From Chloroflexota bacterium (lineage in GTDB: Bacteria; Chloroflexota; Anaerolineae; Aggregatilineales; UBA2796), in NCBI GenBank assembly GCA_003695215.1, contig RFIM01000085.1, forward strand, positions 1-17,910: DNA of 17,910 bases, in the 5' to 3' direction. Below, in pieces: positions 1 through 7,039 of the stretch (positions within the stretch are counted from its first letter, which is position 1; each line of letters starts with the position of its first letter). The notes under the pieces were generated by a model, which saw only the letters and a list, made by a program, of their open reading frames with translations, had not been told where the DNA came from and made no database searches. The translations under genes were made by a program, and so were the position numbers.

Positions 1-83
1 CAGCAGGCTTTCAGCTCAGCTTTGCCGATGTGCCTGCGCAGCGCAGCATTGCGCACGTCGTCATTGCCGAAAAAGTAGGCTGA
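1..83 (+). CDS. C-terminal fragment of an unidentified protein (possibly a methyltransferase-type fold)
   Basis: Reading frame 3 is open from the window edge to a TGA at 81-83 and gives 26 residues ending VVIAEKVG. The other two forward frames give low-complexity Arg/Cys/Ser-rich peptides, so this frame looks like the real one. A final beta-strand pattern (hydrophobic residues, then a short charged end) is common at the C-terminus of class I SAM-dependent methyltransferases, but 26 residues cannot establish this. The gene begins outside the window. A 46-nt gap with a possible extended -10 box separates it from the next gene. Confidence 0.45.
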   Translation, partial: AGFQLSFADVPAQRSIAHVVIAEKVG

Positions 84-96
84 GACGCGCGCCTCG

Positions 97-105
97 TGCT
101 ACAAT
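97..105 (+). promoter_or_regulatory. Possible extended -10 promoter element
   Basis: TGCTACAAT at 97-105 fits an extended -10 (TGnTACAAT, 5 of 6 to TATAAT). No convincing -35 lies 16-18 nt upstream. It is followed by AGAGAGGA (114-121), a good ribosome-binding site about 8 nt before the GTG at 130. It would drive the 130-3454 gene series with a leader of roughly 18 nt. Confidence 0.4.
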
Positions 106-129
106 GGCTGTGCAGAGAGGAATTTCTCC

Positions 130-618
130 GTGAGACGTCTGTTTCGCCGTCAGCTGCCCGATCCTGAAGCTGTGCGCCTTGCGCGTGGCGTACGCGTGCA
201 TCAGCGCTTTGTGCGCTGGCAGGTTGCTTTGCCGCTAGTGCTGGCAGGCGCGCTGAGCGTATGCGTGCCAGGTCTGCTGGTGCTGGCGCTCAGCGCTGAG
301 CGCTTCAGCACTATTGCAGCCTTCATGTCGCTCTTGATCACGGCGCCGATGGCGATTGTGTGCCTTGTGCCGTATGTTTTGCTGATCGTCCTCGCCTATG
401 GCGCACGGCGCGCCTACAAAGGTACGCGCCACACGCTCGGTCACGTCCATCGCGCAGCGCGGCGACTCAACCTCGCTGCACAAAAGCTCTCAGAGCGCGC
501 TGTCAAACCTGTCATTGCCTTGAATGTGCGCTACACAGCCCTAGAGCACCTGATCAGCGCGCCTTTGCGCGCCATACGTTTCTCAGAATCGGATGATGAG
601 CCTGCTGAACATGACTGA
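130..618 (+). CDS. Two-helix membrane protein of unknown function
   Basis: 162 aa, unrecognised family. The N-terminal 29 residues are strongly basic (MRRLFRRQLPDPE...). Two long hydrophobic segments follow, about residues 30-55 and 63-92, then a soluble Arg/His/Leu-rich tail of about 70 residues that looks helical and ends acidic (SESDDEPAEHD). By the positive-inside rule both ends should be cytoplasmic, with a short outside loop. The start is GTG at 130, chosen because AGAGAGGA lies about 8 nt upstream. The 3' end overlaps the next small membrane-protein gene by 8 nt, so the two are probably co-translated and may act together. The TetR gene further down may regulate them. The function cannot be inferred from sequence. 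Confidence 0.7.
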   Translation: MRRLFRRQLPDPEAVRLARGVRVHQRFVRWQVALPLVLAGALSVCVPGLLVLALSAERFSTIAAFMSLLITAPMAIVCLVPYVLLIVLAYGARRAYKGTRHTLGHVHRAARRLNLAAQKLSERAVKPVIALNVRYTALEHLISAPLRAIRFSESDDEPAEHD

Positions 619-877
619 TAAACCGACCTTGCCTGCTGAAACAACACCTGCGCCGCGCCGCAACTGGAAGACCTCAGCCTATGTGATCGGCAGCTTGCTA
701 GGCGCGCTGCTCGGCTTTCTCTCAGCGCATTTCTATACGCGCAGCGCCGAGGAGAACAACAATGGGCAGCCACCCAAGCCGATCAGCACAGCCGATCTCT
801 TTCGGCTGAGCCTTGCCGCTATCGCCCTGCTGCGCCAGATCAGCGATCTAGGCGTCAATCGCAACACAAGGCGTTAA
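611..877 (+). CDS. Small single-pass membrane protein with a Gly-rich helix
   Basis: 88 aa from ATG 611; in-frame ATGs at 593 and 596 would add five or six residues. I prefer 611 because it overlaps the previous stop (616-618) only slightly, but none of the starts has a strong ribosome-binding site. A Pro/Thr-rich basic N-terminus leads into one transmembrane helix at about residues 22-42 (IGSLLGALLGFLSAHFY). Its GxxxG-like small-residue spacing suggests helix-helix packing. A polar Asn/Gln linker follows, then a second amphipathic stretch (DLFRLSLAAIALLRQISDL). Its location between another membrane protein and a TetR gene, only 3 nt away, suggests one operon. No family was recognised. Confidence 0.6.
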   Translation: MTDKPTLPAETTPAPRRNWKTSAYVIGSLLGALLGFLSAHFYTRSAEENNNGQPPKPISTADLFRLSLAAIALLRQISDLGVNRNTRR

Positions 878-880
878 CCT

Positions 881-1489
881 ATGTTCAAGCGCGCACCTGA
901 TCCACGCGATCCAATCCTTGCCGCTGCGCGAGAAGTCTTTGTGCAGCATGGCTACGCTGAGACGACCCTCGAGCAGGTGGCGCGTCACGCCAAGCTCGAT
1001 CTCGCCACTGTTCAGCGTCAGTACAGCGATAAGGAGAAGCTCCTGGCGGCGATGCTGCGCGCTTACTCGCCGCAGGCAGAGTTCGAAGCGGCGCTAGAGG
1101 CTGTAGAAGGCGAGACGGCGGCTGAAATTCTGCGCGATCTGATGCGCCGCCTTGTGGCAGTGGCGCAGCAGCACAGCGATTTCTTCGAGCTGGCTGTGAT
1201 CGACGCGCAGAGCAACAATGGCACCTTTCTGAGCAATCTGAGCGCGGCGATTTTTCCAAAGGCCGCTGAAATCCTGAACAGGATGAAGGCGCACGCCGAG
1301 CTGCGCCCTGTCTCAGACGCGCTGATCGGGCGCACCCTGATCGCCATGTGGATCGGCTATATCATCTCAGAGCGCGCTTTGCCTCAAGTGGCGCGCTTTG
1401 CCATGCGCCTGATGCCTCAGCAGCTCTGGTTAGATGGCATGGTAGACCTGATGCTCTACGGCTTGCTGGAGGACGATGCGCGCAGCTGA
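881..1489 (+). CDS. TetR/AcrR-family transcriptional regulator
   Basis: 202 aa, the usual length for TetR repressors. Residues about 10-55 carry the family's DNA-binding helix-turn-helix pattern: ILAAAREVFVQHGYAETTLE, then VARHAKLDLATVQRQYSDKE, with the typical final helix KLLAAMLRAY. The rest is an all-helical ligand and dimerisation domain with its own hydrophobic pattern; the ligand is unknown. The start ATG is 3 nt after the preceding stop. The gene runs 14 nt into the glycoside hydrolase ORF if that uses its first ATG. TetR proteins usually repress their own operon, so the two small membrane proteins upstream are the likeliest targets. That is inference from position; I did not see a convincing palindromic operator near 100-130. 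Confidence 0.9.
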   Translation: MFKRAPDPRDPILAAAREVFVQHGYAETTLEQVARHAKLDLATVQRQYSDKEKLLAAMLRAYSPQAEFEAALEAVEGETAAEILRDLMRRLVAVAQQHSDFFELAVIDAQSNNGTFLSNLSAAIFPKAAEILNRMKAHAELRPVSDALIGRTLIAMWIGYIISERALPQVARFAMRLMPQQLWLDGMVDLMLYGLLEDDARS

Positions 1490-2639
1490 GTCGCGCGCCT
1501 ATCAGGCAGGGCGCATGGCGCGCTGGCTATGGCAGCGGCGCGGCATCGGGCTGCGCAGCGCGCTCTTGGCGTTGATTCTGCTGAATTTGGCGCCGTCGCG
1601 CGCGCGCATCCTGCCTGAGCCGCCGCAAGTCGTCCAGACCGAGCATCCGATCCTGTGCATGCACACGCGCCTTGTGGACGAAGTGGAGGATTTGAAGATT
1701 TGGCGCACTTTGCGCATGGTGCGCGAAATGGGCGCCACGGCTATCGTCGAATTTTTCCCTTGGGCCTATATCCAGCCGCGCGAAGGCATCTACGATTGGC
1801 ATCATCCTGATCGAATCATCCGCATGGCGCGCCAACAAGGCTTGACAGTCATTGCGCGCTTGGGCGTGGTGCCATCTTGGGCGCGCCCTGATGCACGCCT
1901 ACAGCCGACTTCGCTGAATTACCTGCCGCCAGAGCGCTATGACGATTACGCGGCTTTCGTAGCTGCCTTCGCAGCGCGCTACCGCGACGCAGTGACGCAC
2001 ATCATCCCTTGGAATGAGCCGAACCTGTACTTTGAGTGGGGCTATCGGCGTGTCTCGCCTGAGGAGTACGTCGCCTTGCTGAAAAAGGTCTATGAAGCGG
2101 CGCACGCGGCCAACCCTGAGGTGCAGATTCTGGGCGCAGCGCTAGCGCCGACTCTCGAGCCTGAAGATGGCGCTAACGGCATGAGCGACCTGATCTACTT
2201 GCGGCGCATCTACGCTGCAGGCGGCGGCGCTTACTTCGATGCGCTGGCCGTGCATACTTACGGCTTCACTGCGCCACCTGAAGCGCCGCCCGCGCCCGAT
2301 CAGCTGAATTTCCGCCGCTTCGAGCTGCTCCTGGATATCATGCGCCAATTCGGCGACGCCGACAAGCCCGTGTACATCACTGAAAGCAGCTGGAACGACC
2401 ATCCGCGCTGGGCAAACGCTGTGCGCCCTAGCCAGCGCATCGCCTACACGCTCGCCGCCTTGCAATACGCCGAAGCGCACTGGCAAACTGTGCAGAAGCT
2501 CTGCTTCTGGTTCTTCCGCGCGCCAACGCTCTACCGCAACTACATGGACGGCTACGCCTTCGTGACCGTCGAGTTCCGCCCGCGCCCGATCTACGAAGAA
2601 GTCCAGCGTTGGGCGCGCGGCACACCAGCCGCGCCATGA
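1476..2639 (+). CDS. Secreted clan GH-A glycoside hydrolase (TIM barrel)
   Basis: 387 aa from ATG 1476, which has GGAGGA at 1468-1473 but at very short spacing. ATG 1515 (374 aa) is a strong alternative, because it places a basic n-region directly before the hydrophobic stretch SALLALILLNLAPSRA, a normal signal peptide. The body has clan GH-A hallmarks. The acid/base is WNEPN at residues 179-183 (Glu181). The nucleophile is VYITESSW (Glu303), at the expected spacing of about 120 residues on barrel strands 4 and 7. Early barrel strands read ATAIVEFFPWAYIQP and TVIARLGVVPSWARP, and a VHTYGF strand lies between the two Glu residues. GH5, GH39 and related families share this plan; I cannot assign the family or substrate. 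The stop overlaps the next start (ATGA). Confidence 0.85.
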   Translation: MRAAESRAYQAGRMARWLWQRRGIGLRSALLALILLNLAPSRARILPEPPQVVQTEHPILCMHTRLVDEVEDLKIWRTLRMVREMGATAIVEFFPWAYIQPREGIYDWHHPDRIIRMARQQGLTVIARLGVVPSWARPDARLQPTSLNYLPPERYDDYAAFVAAFAARYRDAVTHIIPWNEPNLYFEWGYRRVSPEEYVALLKKVYEAAHAANPEVQILGAALAPTLEPEDGANGMSDLIYLRRIYAAGGGAYFDALAVHTYGFTAPPEAPPAPDQLNFRRFELLLDIMRQFGDADKPVYITESSWNDHPRWANAVRPSQRIAYTLAALQYAEAHWQTVQKLCFWFFRAPTLYRNYMDGYAFVTVEFRPRPIYEEVQRWARGTPAAP

Positions 2640-3454
2640 GAGGCTATCCGACGCGCAACGCGCTCTTCTTCCACACCTTGCGGCGGCTCGTGGCTTCGAT
2701 CTGCTGCATCTTCCTATTCGTGCAAGCCGTGCGCTACGGACGCTACCACTTCCGCCCTGACCTGAGCTGGCAGCGCGTGCAAGCGCGTGGCGTCCTGATC
2801 GTCGGTATGGATACCAGCTACCATCCATTCGCCATCATGCAGGGCGAGTCGATCAGCGGCTTGGACGTGGACATCGCCCTGGAAGTAGCGCGCCGACTCG
2901 GGCTGCGGATGCAAGTGGCGCCAATGGGCGTGGATGGGCTATATGACGCGCTGCACACAGGCATTGTGGATGCGCTGATCTCAGCCTTACCGTTCGATGC
3001 CTTCCGCGCAGGTACATTCTTCTACACGCGGCCGTACCTAGATGGCGGCTACTTTTTAGTCTCGCCAAAAGGCGCCTATCAACGCATGCCTGATCTGGAA
3101 GGCAAGCGGCTCGCCGTTGAGTATGGCAGCCTTGGCGATGAGCTGGCGCGGCGCTGGCTGCGCCGTCTGCGCCATTTGCAAGTCCAAGTCCACGCTGAGC
3201 CGAGTGCGGCGCTAGCTGCAGTGGCTGAAGGCACAGCTGACGCCGCGCTAGTGGACTATCTGACGGCGCGCCTATGGCTGCGCGATCACAAGTCCGCCGA
3301 TTTGCGCATTGCTGAGCAACCAATCTATTCTCAAGGCTATCATGCCGTAGTGCGCAGCAGCGATCTAGCCTTGGCGAGCAGGATCGACGCAGCGCTCGAA
3401 GCTATGGCCGCCGATGGCACGCTAGCGGCGATCCTCGCCAAGTGGCTCGGCTAA
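2636..3454 (+). CDS. Amino-acid-type solute-binding protein (SBP family 3), membrane-anchored
   Basis: 272 aa from ATG 2636, which overlaps the hydrolase stop as ATGA; a TTG at 2609 is a less likely longer start. One hydrophobic segment (about residues 18-32, LVASICCIFLFVQAV) has no proper lipobox, so it is a signal anchor or uncleaved signal. The binding domain starts at about residue 58 with the family 3 opening VLIVGMDTSYHPF. Next come a GLDVDIALEVARRLG helix, DALISALPF and the hinge region LEGKRLAVEYGSLGDE. It ends with YHAVVRSSDLALASRID and a helix of the usual DGTLAAILAKWLG form. Family members bind amino acids or other small ligands for ABC importers or receptors, but no permease or ATPase gene is adjacent. 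Coupling to the hydrolase hints at a shared role, which is inference. Confidence 0.85.
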   Translation: MRGYPTRNALFFHTLRRLVASICCIFLFVQAVRYGRYHFRPDLSWQRVQARGVLIVGMDTSYHPFAIMQGESISGLDVDIALEVARRLGLRMQVAPMGVDGLYDALHTGIVDALISALPFDAFRAGTFFYTRPYLDGGYFLVSPKGAYQRMPDLEGKRLAVEYGSLGDELARRWLRRLRHLQVQVHAEPSAALAAVAEGTADAALVDYLTARLWLRDHKSADLRIAEQPIYSQGYHAVVRSSDLALASRIDAALEAMAADGTLAAILAKWLG

Positions 3455-3522
3455 ATTCGTCCCAAACGCTCAGCGGCGCATCGCAAGGGCTGAGTCTGGT
3501 CACTTCGTGGCATTTTGCACTA

Positions 3523-3549
3523 TTGACGAAGTTTGGTTTTTGTAATACT
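3523..3549 (+). promoter_or_regulatory. Possible promoter upstream of the orphan gene
   Basis: TTGACG at 3523-3528 matches the -35 consensus at 5 of 6. AATACT at 3544-3549, preceded by TGT as an extended -10, is the best partner, but the spacer is only 15 nt. Base content drops sharply here compared with the flanks. A start near 3556 would give a leader of about 155 nt to ATG 3711. Confidence 0.35.
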
Positions 3550-3613
3550 CTGAACGCAGAAACTAAACCTAGAGTAGGCAACGATCGAGGCAGGCAGCTG
3601 CGCGCCATTTGCC

Positions 3614-3627
3614 TTGTGCGCGCACAA
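3614..3627. repeat. Perfect 14-bp palindrome
   Basis: TTGTGCGCGCACAA is its own reverse complement with no central spacer. It lies downstream of the possible promoter and 84 nt before the gene at 3711. A spacer-free palindrome cannot make a normal RNA hairpin, so a dimeric DNA-binding protein site is a better guess. In this GCGC-rich genome chance is a real alternative. Confidence 0.4.
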
Positions 3628-3650
3628 CAGCGGCTATGGCTCGCATACGG

Positions 3651-3681
3651 CTGAGGTAGCCTGGCGCGCCTCCTGCCTCAG
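3651..3681 (+). promoter_or_regulatory. Leader hairpin before the orphan gene
   Basis: CTGAGGTAG (3651-3659) pairs with CTGCCTCAG (3673-3681) over 9 bp with one G-U, around a 13-nt loop. It ends 18 nt before the ribosome-binding site GGAG at 3700-3703. There is no T-run directly after it, so it is not an intrinsic terminator. The role is unknown. Confidence 0.35.
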
Positions 3682-3710
3682 ATCAAAGCTTTTGTGTGTG
3701 GAGCAAACCA

Positions 3711-4073
3711 ATGTTCCTGAAGCGTATCTGGGTTGAGCAAGCCAGCGCTGAAGGCTTCAACCCTTATCAAGATAGCGCTGACGTGATCGTCGAGACGCAC
3801 GACGGGCAAACTTGGCTCGCGCACTTTGTGACCATTCCGTTTTTGCAGCGGCAAATGCACGTCAGCCGTGAAGTCGCTGAAGGCGAAGCGCAGCTCCTGC
3901 CTGTCAGCTTTATCACGCTAGAGACGCCACACGTGCTGGTCGAAAATCTCTTGATCGAGACTATCGAGGATACGATCGAGAATCTGATCACGCTTGGCAC
4001 CTTCGAGAGCGTCTTTGTGCCTTATTTCACGCCTGACTTGCTGCCCGAAGATGATGCTGTGCTGAGCCAATGA
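3711..4073 (+). CDS. Orphan conserved-looking protein of unknown function
   Basis: 120 aa. ATG 3711 is chosen because GGAG (3700-3703) sits 7 nt upstream; an in-frame GTG at 3696 overlaps that site. There is no signal peptide or membrane helix. It is acidic and looks like a mixed alpha/beta cytosolic protein. The N-terminal half has beta-like segments (VIVETHDGQTWLAHFVTI). The middle reads as a strand (LLPVSFITLETPHVLVENLL), then an acidic helix (IETIEDTIENLITLGT), then a hydrophobic strand (ESVFVPYF) and an acidic tail. I do not recognise the family. It stands alone between a structured leader and thrS. The 139-nt gap to thrS leaves room for separate control. Confidence 0.65.
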   Translation: MFLKRIWVEQASAEGFNPYQDSADVIVETHDGQTWLAHFVTIPFLQRQMHVSREVAEGEAQLLPVSFITLETPHVLVENLLIETIEDTIENLITLGTFESVFVPYFTPDLLPEDDAVLSQ

Positions 4074-4212
4074 TGGTCGCGTGCAAAGGCGAGACCCGAC
4101 TCACCACTGTGCATAGGCAAGCGCAGCTGAGGCTCTAGGATTGCGGCGCGCTGCCTTCGTCTACGCTCGCGCTGCTGATCCGCGTTGAATACCTGCACCA
4201 CTTGAGGCATTC
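4074..4212 (+). promoter_or_regulatory. thrS 5' leader with a possible stem
   Basis: 139 nt with no gene. AGGCAAGCGC (4115-4124) can pair with GCGCTGCCT (4148-4156), nine pairs with one bulged A, enclosing a 23-nt loop. The segment after it contains TTCGTCTACG. The ribosome-binding site GAGG at 4204-4207 lies 5 nt before ATG 4213. I found no T-box signature (AGGGTGGNACCGCG) and no T-tract terminator. In E. coli, ThrRS binds its own leader, but nothing here shows the same control. An independent promoter was not clear. Confidence 0.3.
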
Positions 4213-6021
4213 ATGTCTGAACGTTACGAAGAGAGTCAGCTCTACCGCATTCGCCATTCCTTAGCGCACGTCATGGCACAAGCCGTGCTAGAGCTCTTCC
4301 CTGAAGGTCGGATCGCTATCGGTCCGCCGATCGAAGATGGTTTCTACTATGATTTCGAATTGCCGCGCCAACTGACCGAAGCCGATCTGGCTGAGATCGA
4401 GGCGCGCATGCGCCGCATCATCAGCGGCAACTTCCCTTTCATTCGCCGCGAAGTCACGGCTGAAGAAGCGCGCCGCCTCTTCGCCAATCAGCCCTACAAG
4501 CTCGAGCTGATCGACGGCTTAGAGCGCGGCGGCTACGATGAGAATGGCAACAAAATTGCTGAGCCGCCTGTTATCAGCACCTATCGGCAGGATACCTTTG
4601 AGGACTTGTGCCGCGGCCCGCATGTGGCGCACACAGGCGAGCTGAATCCTGATGCCTTCAAGCTGATGAGCATCGCCGGCGCCTATTGGCGCGGCGATTC
4701 GAGACGCCCACAGCTGCAGCGCATCTATGGCACCGCCTGGCAGAGCGCAGCCGAGCTAGAGGAGTATTTGCATCAGCTTGAGCAAGCCAAAGCGCGCGAT
4801 CACCGCAAGCTCGGCGAGCACCTGGGCTTGTTCACCTTCAGCCCGCTGGTTGGCAAAGGGCTGCCGCTCTGGAAGCCTAAAGGCGCCATCTTGCGCGATA
4901 TTCTAGAGCGCTTCCTGCGTGCCGAGCAGCTGCGCGCAGGCTACCAGCCTGTGGTCTCGCCGCACATCGCTAAGGTCGACCTGTACCGCACCTCTGGCCA
5001 CTATCCGTACTACGCCGATAGCCAGTTCCCGCCAATGACGCTCGATGATGAGGAGTTCATGCTCAAGCCGATGAACTGCCCGCATCATATCGAGATTTAT
5101 CGCAGCGAGCCGCGCAGCTACCGCGATTTGCCGCTGCGCTTCGCTGAGTTCGGCACAGTCTATCGCTATGAGCAGAGCGGCGAGCTGACAGGCTTGACTC
5201 GAGTGCGTGGCTTCACTCAGGATGACGCCCATATCTTCGCCACGCCTGAGCAACTTGAGGATGAATTCATCGGCGTGGTGCGCCTGATCCAGCGCATTTT
5301 TGACCTGATGGGCTTCCACGATTTCCGCGCTCGCATCGGCACACGCGATCCCAACAGCGATAAGTACGTCGGCGCGCCTGAACTATGGCAGAAAGCCACT
5401 CAGGCGATCATCAACGCCGCTGATAAGCTTGGCCTGCGCTATTTCGTGGCCGAAGGCGAGGCCGCTTTCTACGGGCCAAAGCTCGACTTCATCTTTCGCG
5501 ACGTCCTCAAGCGTGAATGGCAGCTGGGCACAGTCCAAGTGGACTACAACCTGCCTGAGCGTTTCGGGCTGGAATACATGGGCGAAGATAATCAGGTGCA
5601 TCGCCCTGTGATGATCCATCGGGCGCCTTTTGGCAGTATGGAGCGCTTTGTGGCGATCCTGATCGAGCATTTCGGCGGCGCTTTCCCAGTCTGGCTAGCG
5701 CCGATCCAAGCGCGCTTGATCCCAGTGGCCGATCGGCACGTGCCCTACCTGCGCCAAGTTGCGGCGAAGCTGACTGAAGCGGGCCTGCGCGCCGATGTGG
5801 ATGATGGCAAAGAGCGCATGAACGCCAAGATTCGCAAGGCGCAGGGCGAGAAGATTCCTTACATGTTGATCGCTGGCGACCGCGATGTGGCGAGCGGCGC
5901 CATCTCAGTGCGCTTGCGCAGCGGCGAAGACCTCGGCGGCATGCCCGTCGAAGCCTTCATCCGTAAAGCCTGCCTGATCAACGAATCGCGCTCGCAGCAG
6001 CTGATGCCTGAGCAGGCTTAA
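4213..6021 (+). CDS. thrS: Threonyl-tRNA synthetase lacking the TGS domain
   Basis: 602 aa. It charges tRNA-Thr with threonine in the cytosol. The editing domain comes first: HSLAH (His15, His19) and CRGPH (Cys133, His137) match the HxxxH and CxxxH editing-site pairs. The class II catalytic core follows, with zinc ligands Cys289 (MNCPHH), His340 (DDAHIF) and His469 (MIHRAPFGS). It also has motif 2 (RFAEFGTVYRYE) and motif 3 (APFGSMERFVAILIEHF), and ends with the HGTP anticodon-binding domain (from about 497). Most bacterial ThrRS (E. coli 642 aa) begin with a TGS domain of about 60 aa; here it is absent. An in-frame TGA at 4186-4188 excludes an upstream extension. The stop codon overlaps that of rnz on the other strand. 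Confidence 0.97.
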   Translation: MSERYEESQLYRIRHSLAHVMAQAVLELFPEGRIAIGPPIEDGFYYDFELPRQLTEADLAEIEARMRRIISGNFPFIRREVTAEEARRLFANQPYKLELIDGLERGGYDENGNKIAEPPVISTYRQDTFEDLCRGPHVAHTGELNPDAFKLMSIAGAYWRGDSRRPQLQRIYGTAWQSAAELEEYLHQLEQAKARDHRKLGEHLGLFTFSPLVGKGLPLWKPKGAILRDILERFLRAEQLRAGYQPVVSPHIAKVDLYRTSGHYPYYADSQFPPMTLDDEEFMLKPMNCPHHIEIYRSEPRSYRDLPLRFAEFGTVYRYEQSGELTGLTRVRGFTQDDAHIFATPEQLEDEFIGVVRLIQRIFDLMGFHDFRARIGTRDPNSDKYVGAPELWQKATQAIINAADKLGLRYFVAEGEAAFYGPKLDFIFRDVLKREWQLGTVQVDYNLPERFGLEYMGEDNQVHRPVMIHRAPFGSMERFVAILIEHFGGAFPVWLAPIQARLIPVADRHVPYLRQVAAKLTEAGLRADVDDGKERMNAKIRKAQGEKIPYMLIAGDRDVASGAISVRLRSGEDLGGMPVEAFIRKACLINESRSQQLMPEQA

Positions 6022-7028
6022 AGCTCCAGCGGCGAGTCGTCTATTTCCAGCGCTGCTTCGCTGTTCTCGGCGTGGCCATTCGCCTCTGCAGGCGCGAGCT
6101 TGGTCACGCCGCGCTCTTTGTGGATGCTGAAGCGGTCGAAATCGCGGGCGACGTAAGTGTTCGGGAAGATCGCCTGCGCCTCAGCCAGCACATCGCGCTC
6201 GCGGCTGCGCCGCGAGAGATGCGTCAGGATCAGCGCCTGCACGCGCGCTTCGGCAGCCAGCCGCGCCGCGCCTGCAGCCGTCATATGCCCGAATTGCTGT
6301 GCCAGGTCGGCGTCCGCGCTTAGGTAGGTCGCTTCGGTCACTAGCGCGTGCGCATCGCGCACGTACTCAAGGATATCTTCAGTCCGCCCGATATCGCCCG
6401 TGTGGACGTAACGCGCGCCGCGCACATCGGCGCCAAGCACCTCATCAGGCTGAATGACGCGCCCATCAGCTAGCGTGATCGGCTCGCCGCGCACTAACCT
6501 AGCCCGCTCAGGCCCGAAGGGCACGCCGAGCGCCTCGGCTTTCTCAGCTAAGAAAGGACGGCGCGTCTTCTCCTGGAAGATATAGCCTAAGCAGCCTGCA
6601 CCACGATGCGTGACAGGGAAGGCGCTGACGCTGAAGTCGTCGGTCTCAAAAAAGACGCCTTCGCTCAAGTCCACCAGATGAATTGGCAAGGGCAAGCGCT
6701 CATTGCGGAAGACGACGCGGTAGATCAAGTCCTGCACGCGCTCGAGCGCCCAGCGGCTGCCATAGATCGTCAACTCATCGAGGCTCTCCCAGCGCACTAA
6801 GGTCGAGAGCAAGCCTGCCAGGCCAAGGATGTGATCCAAGTGCCCGTGTGTGATCAGGATGCGATTCAGGCGTTTGAAGCCGATACCGCTGCGCAGAATT
6901 TGGCGCTGCGTGCCTTCGCCACAGTCGATCAGAAAGCGATATTCCTTCGCCATGACCAACTGCGCCGAGAGACCACGGTGCACAGAAGGCGCTGAGGCAG
7001 ATGTTCCGAGGAAGAGCAACTCAAACAT
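6018..7028 (-). CDS. rnz: Ribonuclease Z (tRNA 3'-end endonuclease)
   Basis: 336 aa. RNase Z cuts the 3' trailer from tRNA precursors in the cytosol. The metallo-beta-lactamase signature HGHLDH is at residues 61-66. The other metal ligands are at the expected places: His141 (VTHRG), Asp212 (HTGDIGRT), His270 (LTHLS), with the RNase Z-type TEATY at about 231 and His248 (FGHMT). The N-terminus FLGTSASAPSVHRG is typical. About 30 residues after the fold (Ala/Glu-rich, ending DDSPLEL) look like a disordered tail. ATG 7028 is 11 nt after the upstream glycosyltransferase stop and has only a weak ribosome-binding site, so it is probably coupled. It converges with thrS, and the two stop codons overlap. 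Confidence 0.96.
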   Translation of the reverse strand: MFELLFLGTSASAPSVHRGLSAQLVMAKEYRFLIDCGEGTQRQILRSGIGFKRLNRILITHGHLDHILGLAGLLSTLVRWESLDELTIYGSRWALERVQDLIYRVVFRNERLPLPIHLVDLSEGVFFETDDFSVSAFPVTHRGAGCLGYIFQEKTRRPFLAEKAEALGVPFGPERARLVRGEPITLADGRVIQPDEVLGADVRGARYVHTGDIGRTEDILEYVRDAHALVTEATYLSADADLAQQFGHMTAAGAARLAAEARVQALILTHLSRRSRERDVLAEAQAIFPNTYVARDFDRFSIHKERGVTKLAPAEANGHAENSEAALEIDDSPLEL

Positions 7029-7039
7029 GGCTGTTATGC

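Larger units (their letters stand above)
3455..3710 (+). other. Longest non-coding stretch: possible promoter, palindrome and hairpin leader
   Basis: 256 nt with no credible gene. An in-frame run over 3442-3654 is low in family-like features and overlaps the preceding stop, so I reject it. The AT-rich core at 3515-3560 contrasts with the GC-rich flanks and holds the possible promoter. Downstream are a perfect palindrome at 3614-3627 and a hairpin at 3651-3681. The hairpin loop (3662-3669, TGGCGCGC) is complementary to GCGCGCCA at 3600-3607. A 6-bp hairpin at 3469-3494 (CTCAGC/GCTGAG) follows the upstream gene but has no T-tract, so it is not a clear terminator. Confidence 0.5.

Noticed and set aside
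2142..2828. Long minus-strand open frame opposite the hydrolase and binding-protein genes
   Set aside because: Arg/Ala/Ser-rich with no family signatures; it mirrors GC-rich codons of real genes on the plus strand.
3469..3494. Hairpin CTCAGC/GCTGAG as intrinsic terminator after the binding-protein gene
   Set aside because: Only 6 bp, 14-nt loop and no T-run.
3442..3654. 70-aa plus-strand open frame after the binding-protein gene
   Set aside because: Starts inside the previous gene, crosses the AT-rich promoter-like patch, and has no ribosome-binding site or recognisable sequence.
4074..4212. T-box riboswitch upstream of thrS
   Set aside because: No AGGGTGGNACCGCG-type conserved segment and no terminator with T-run.
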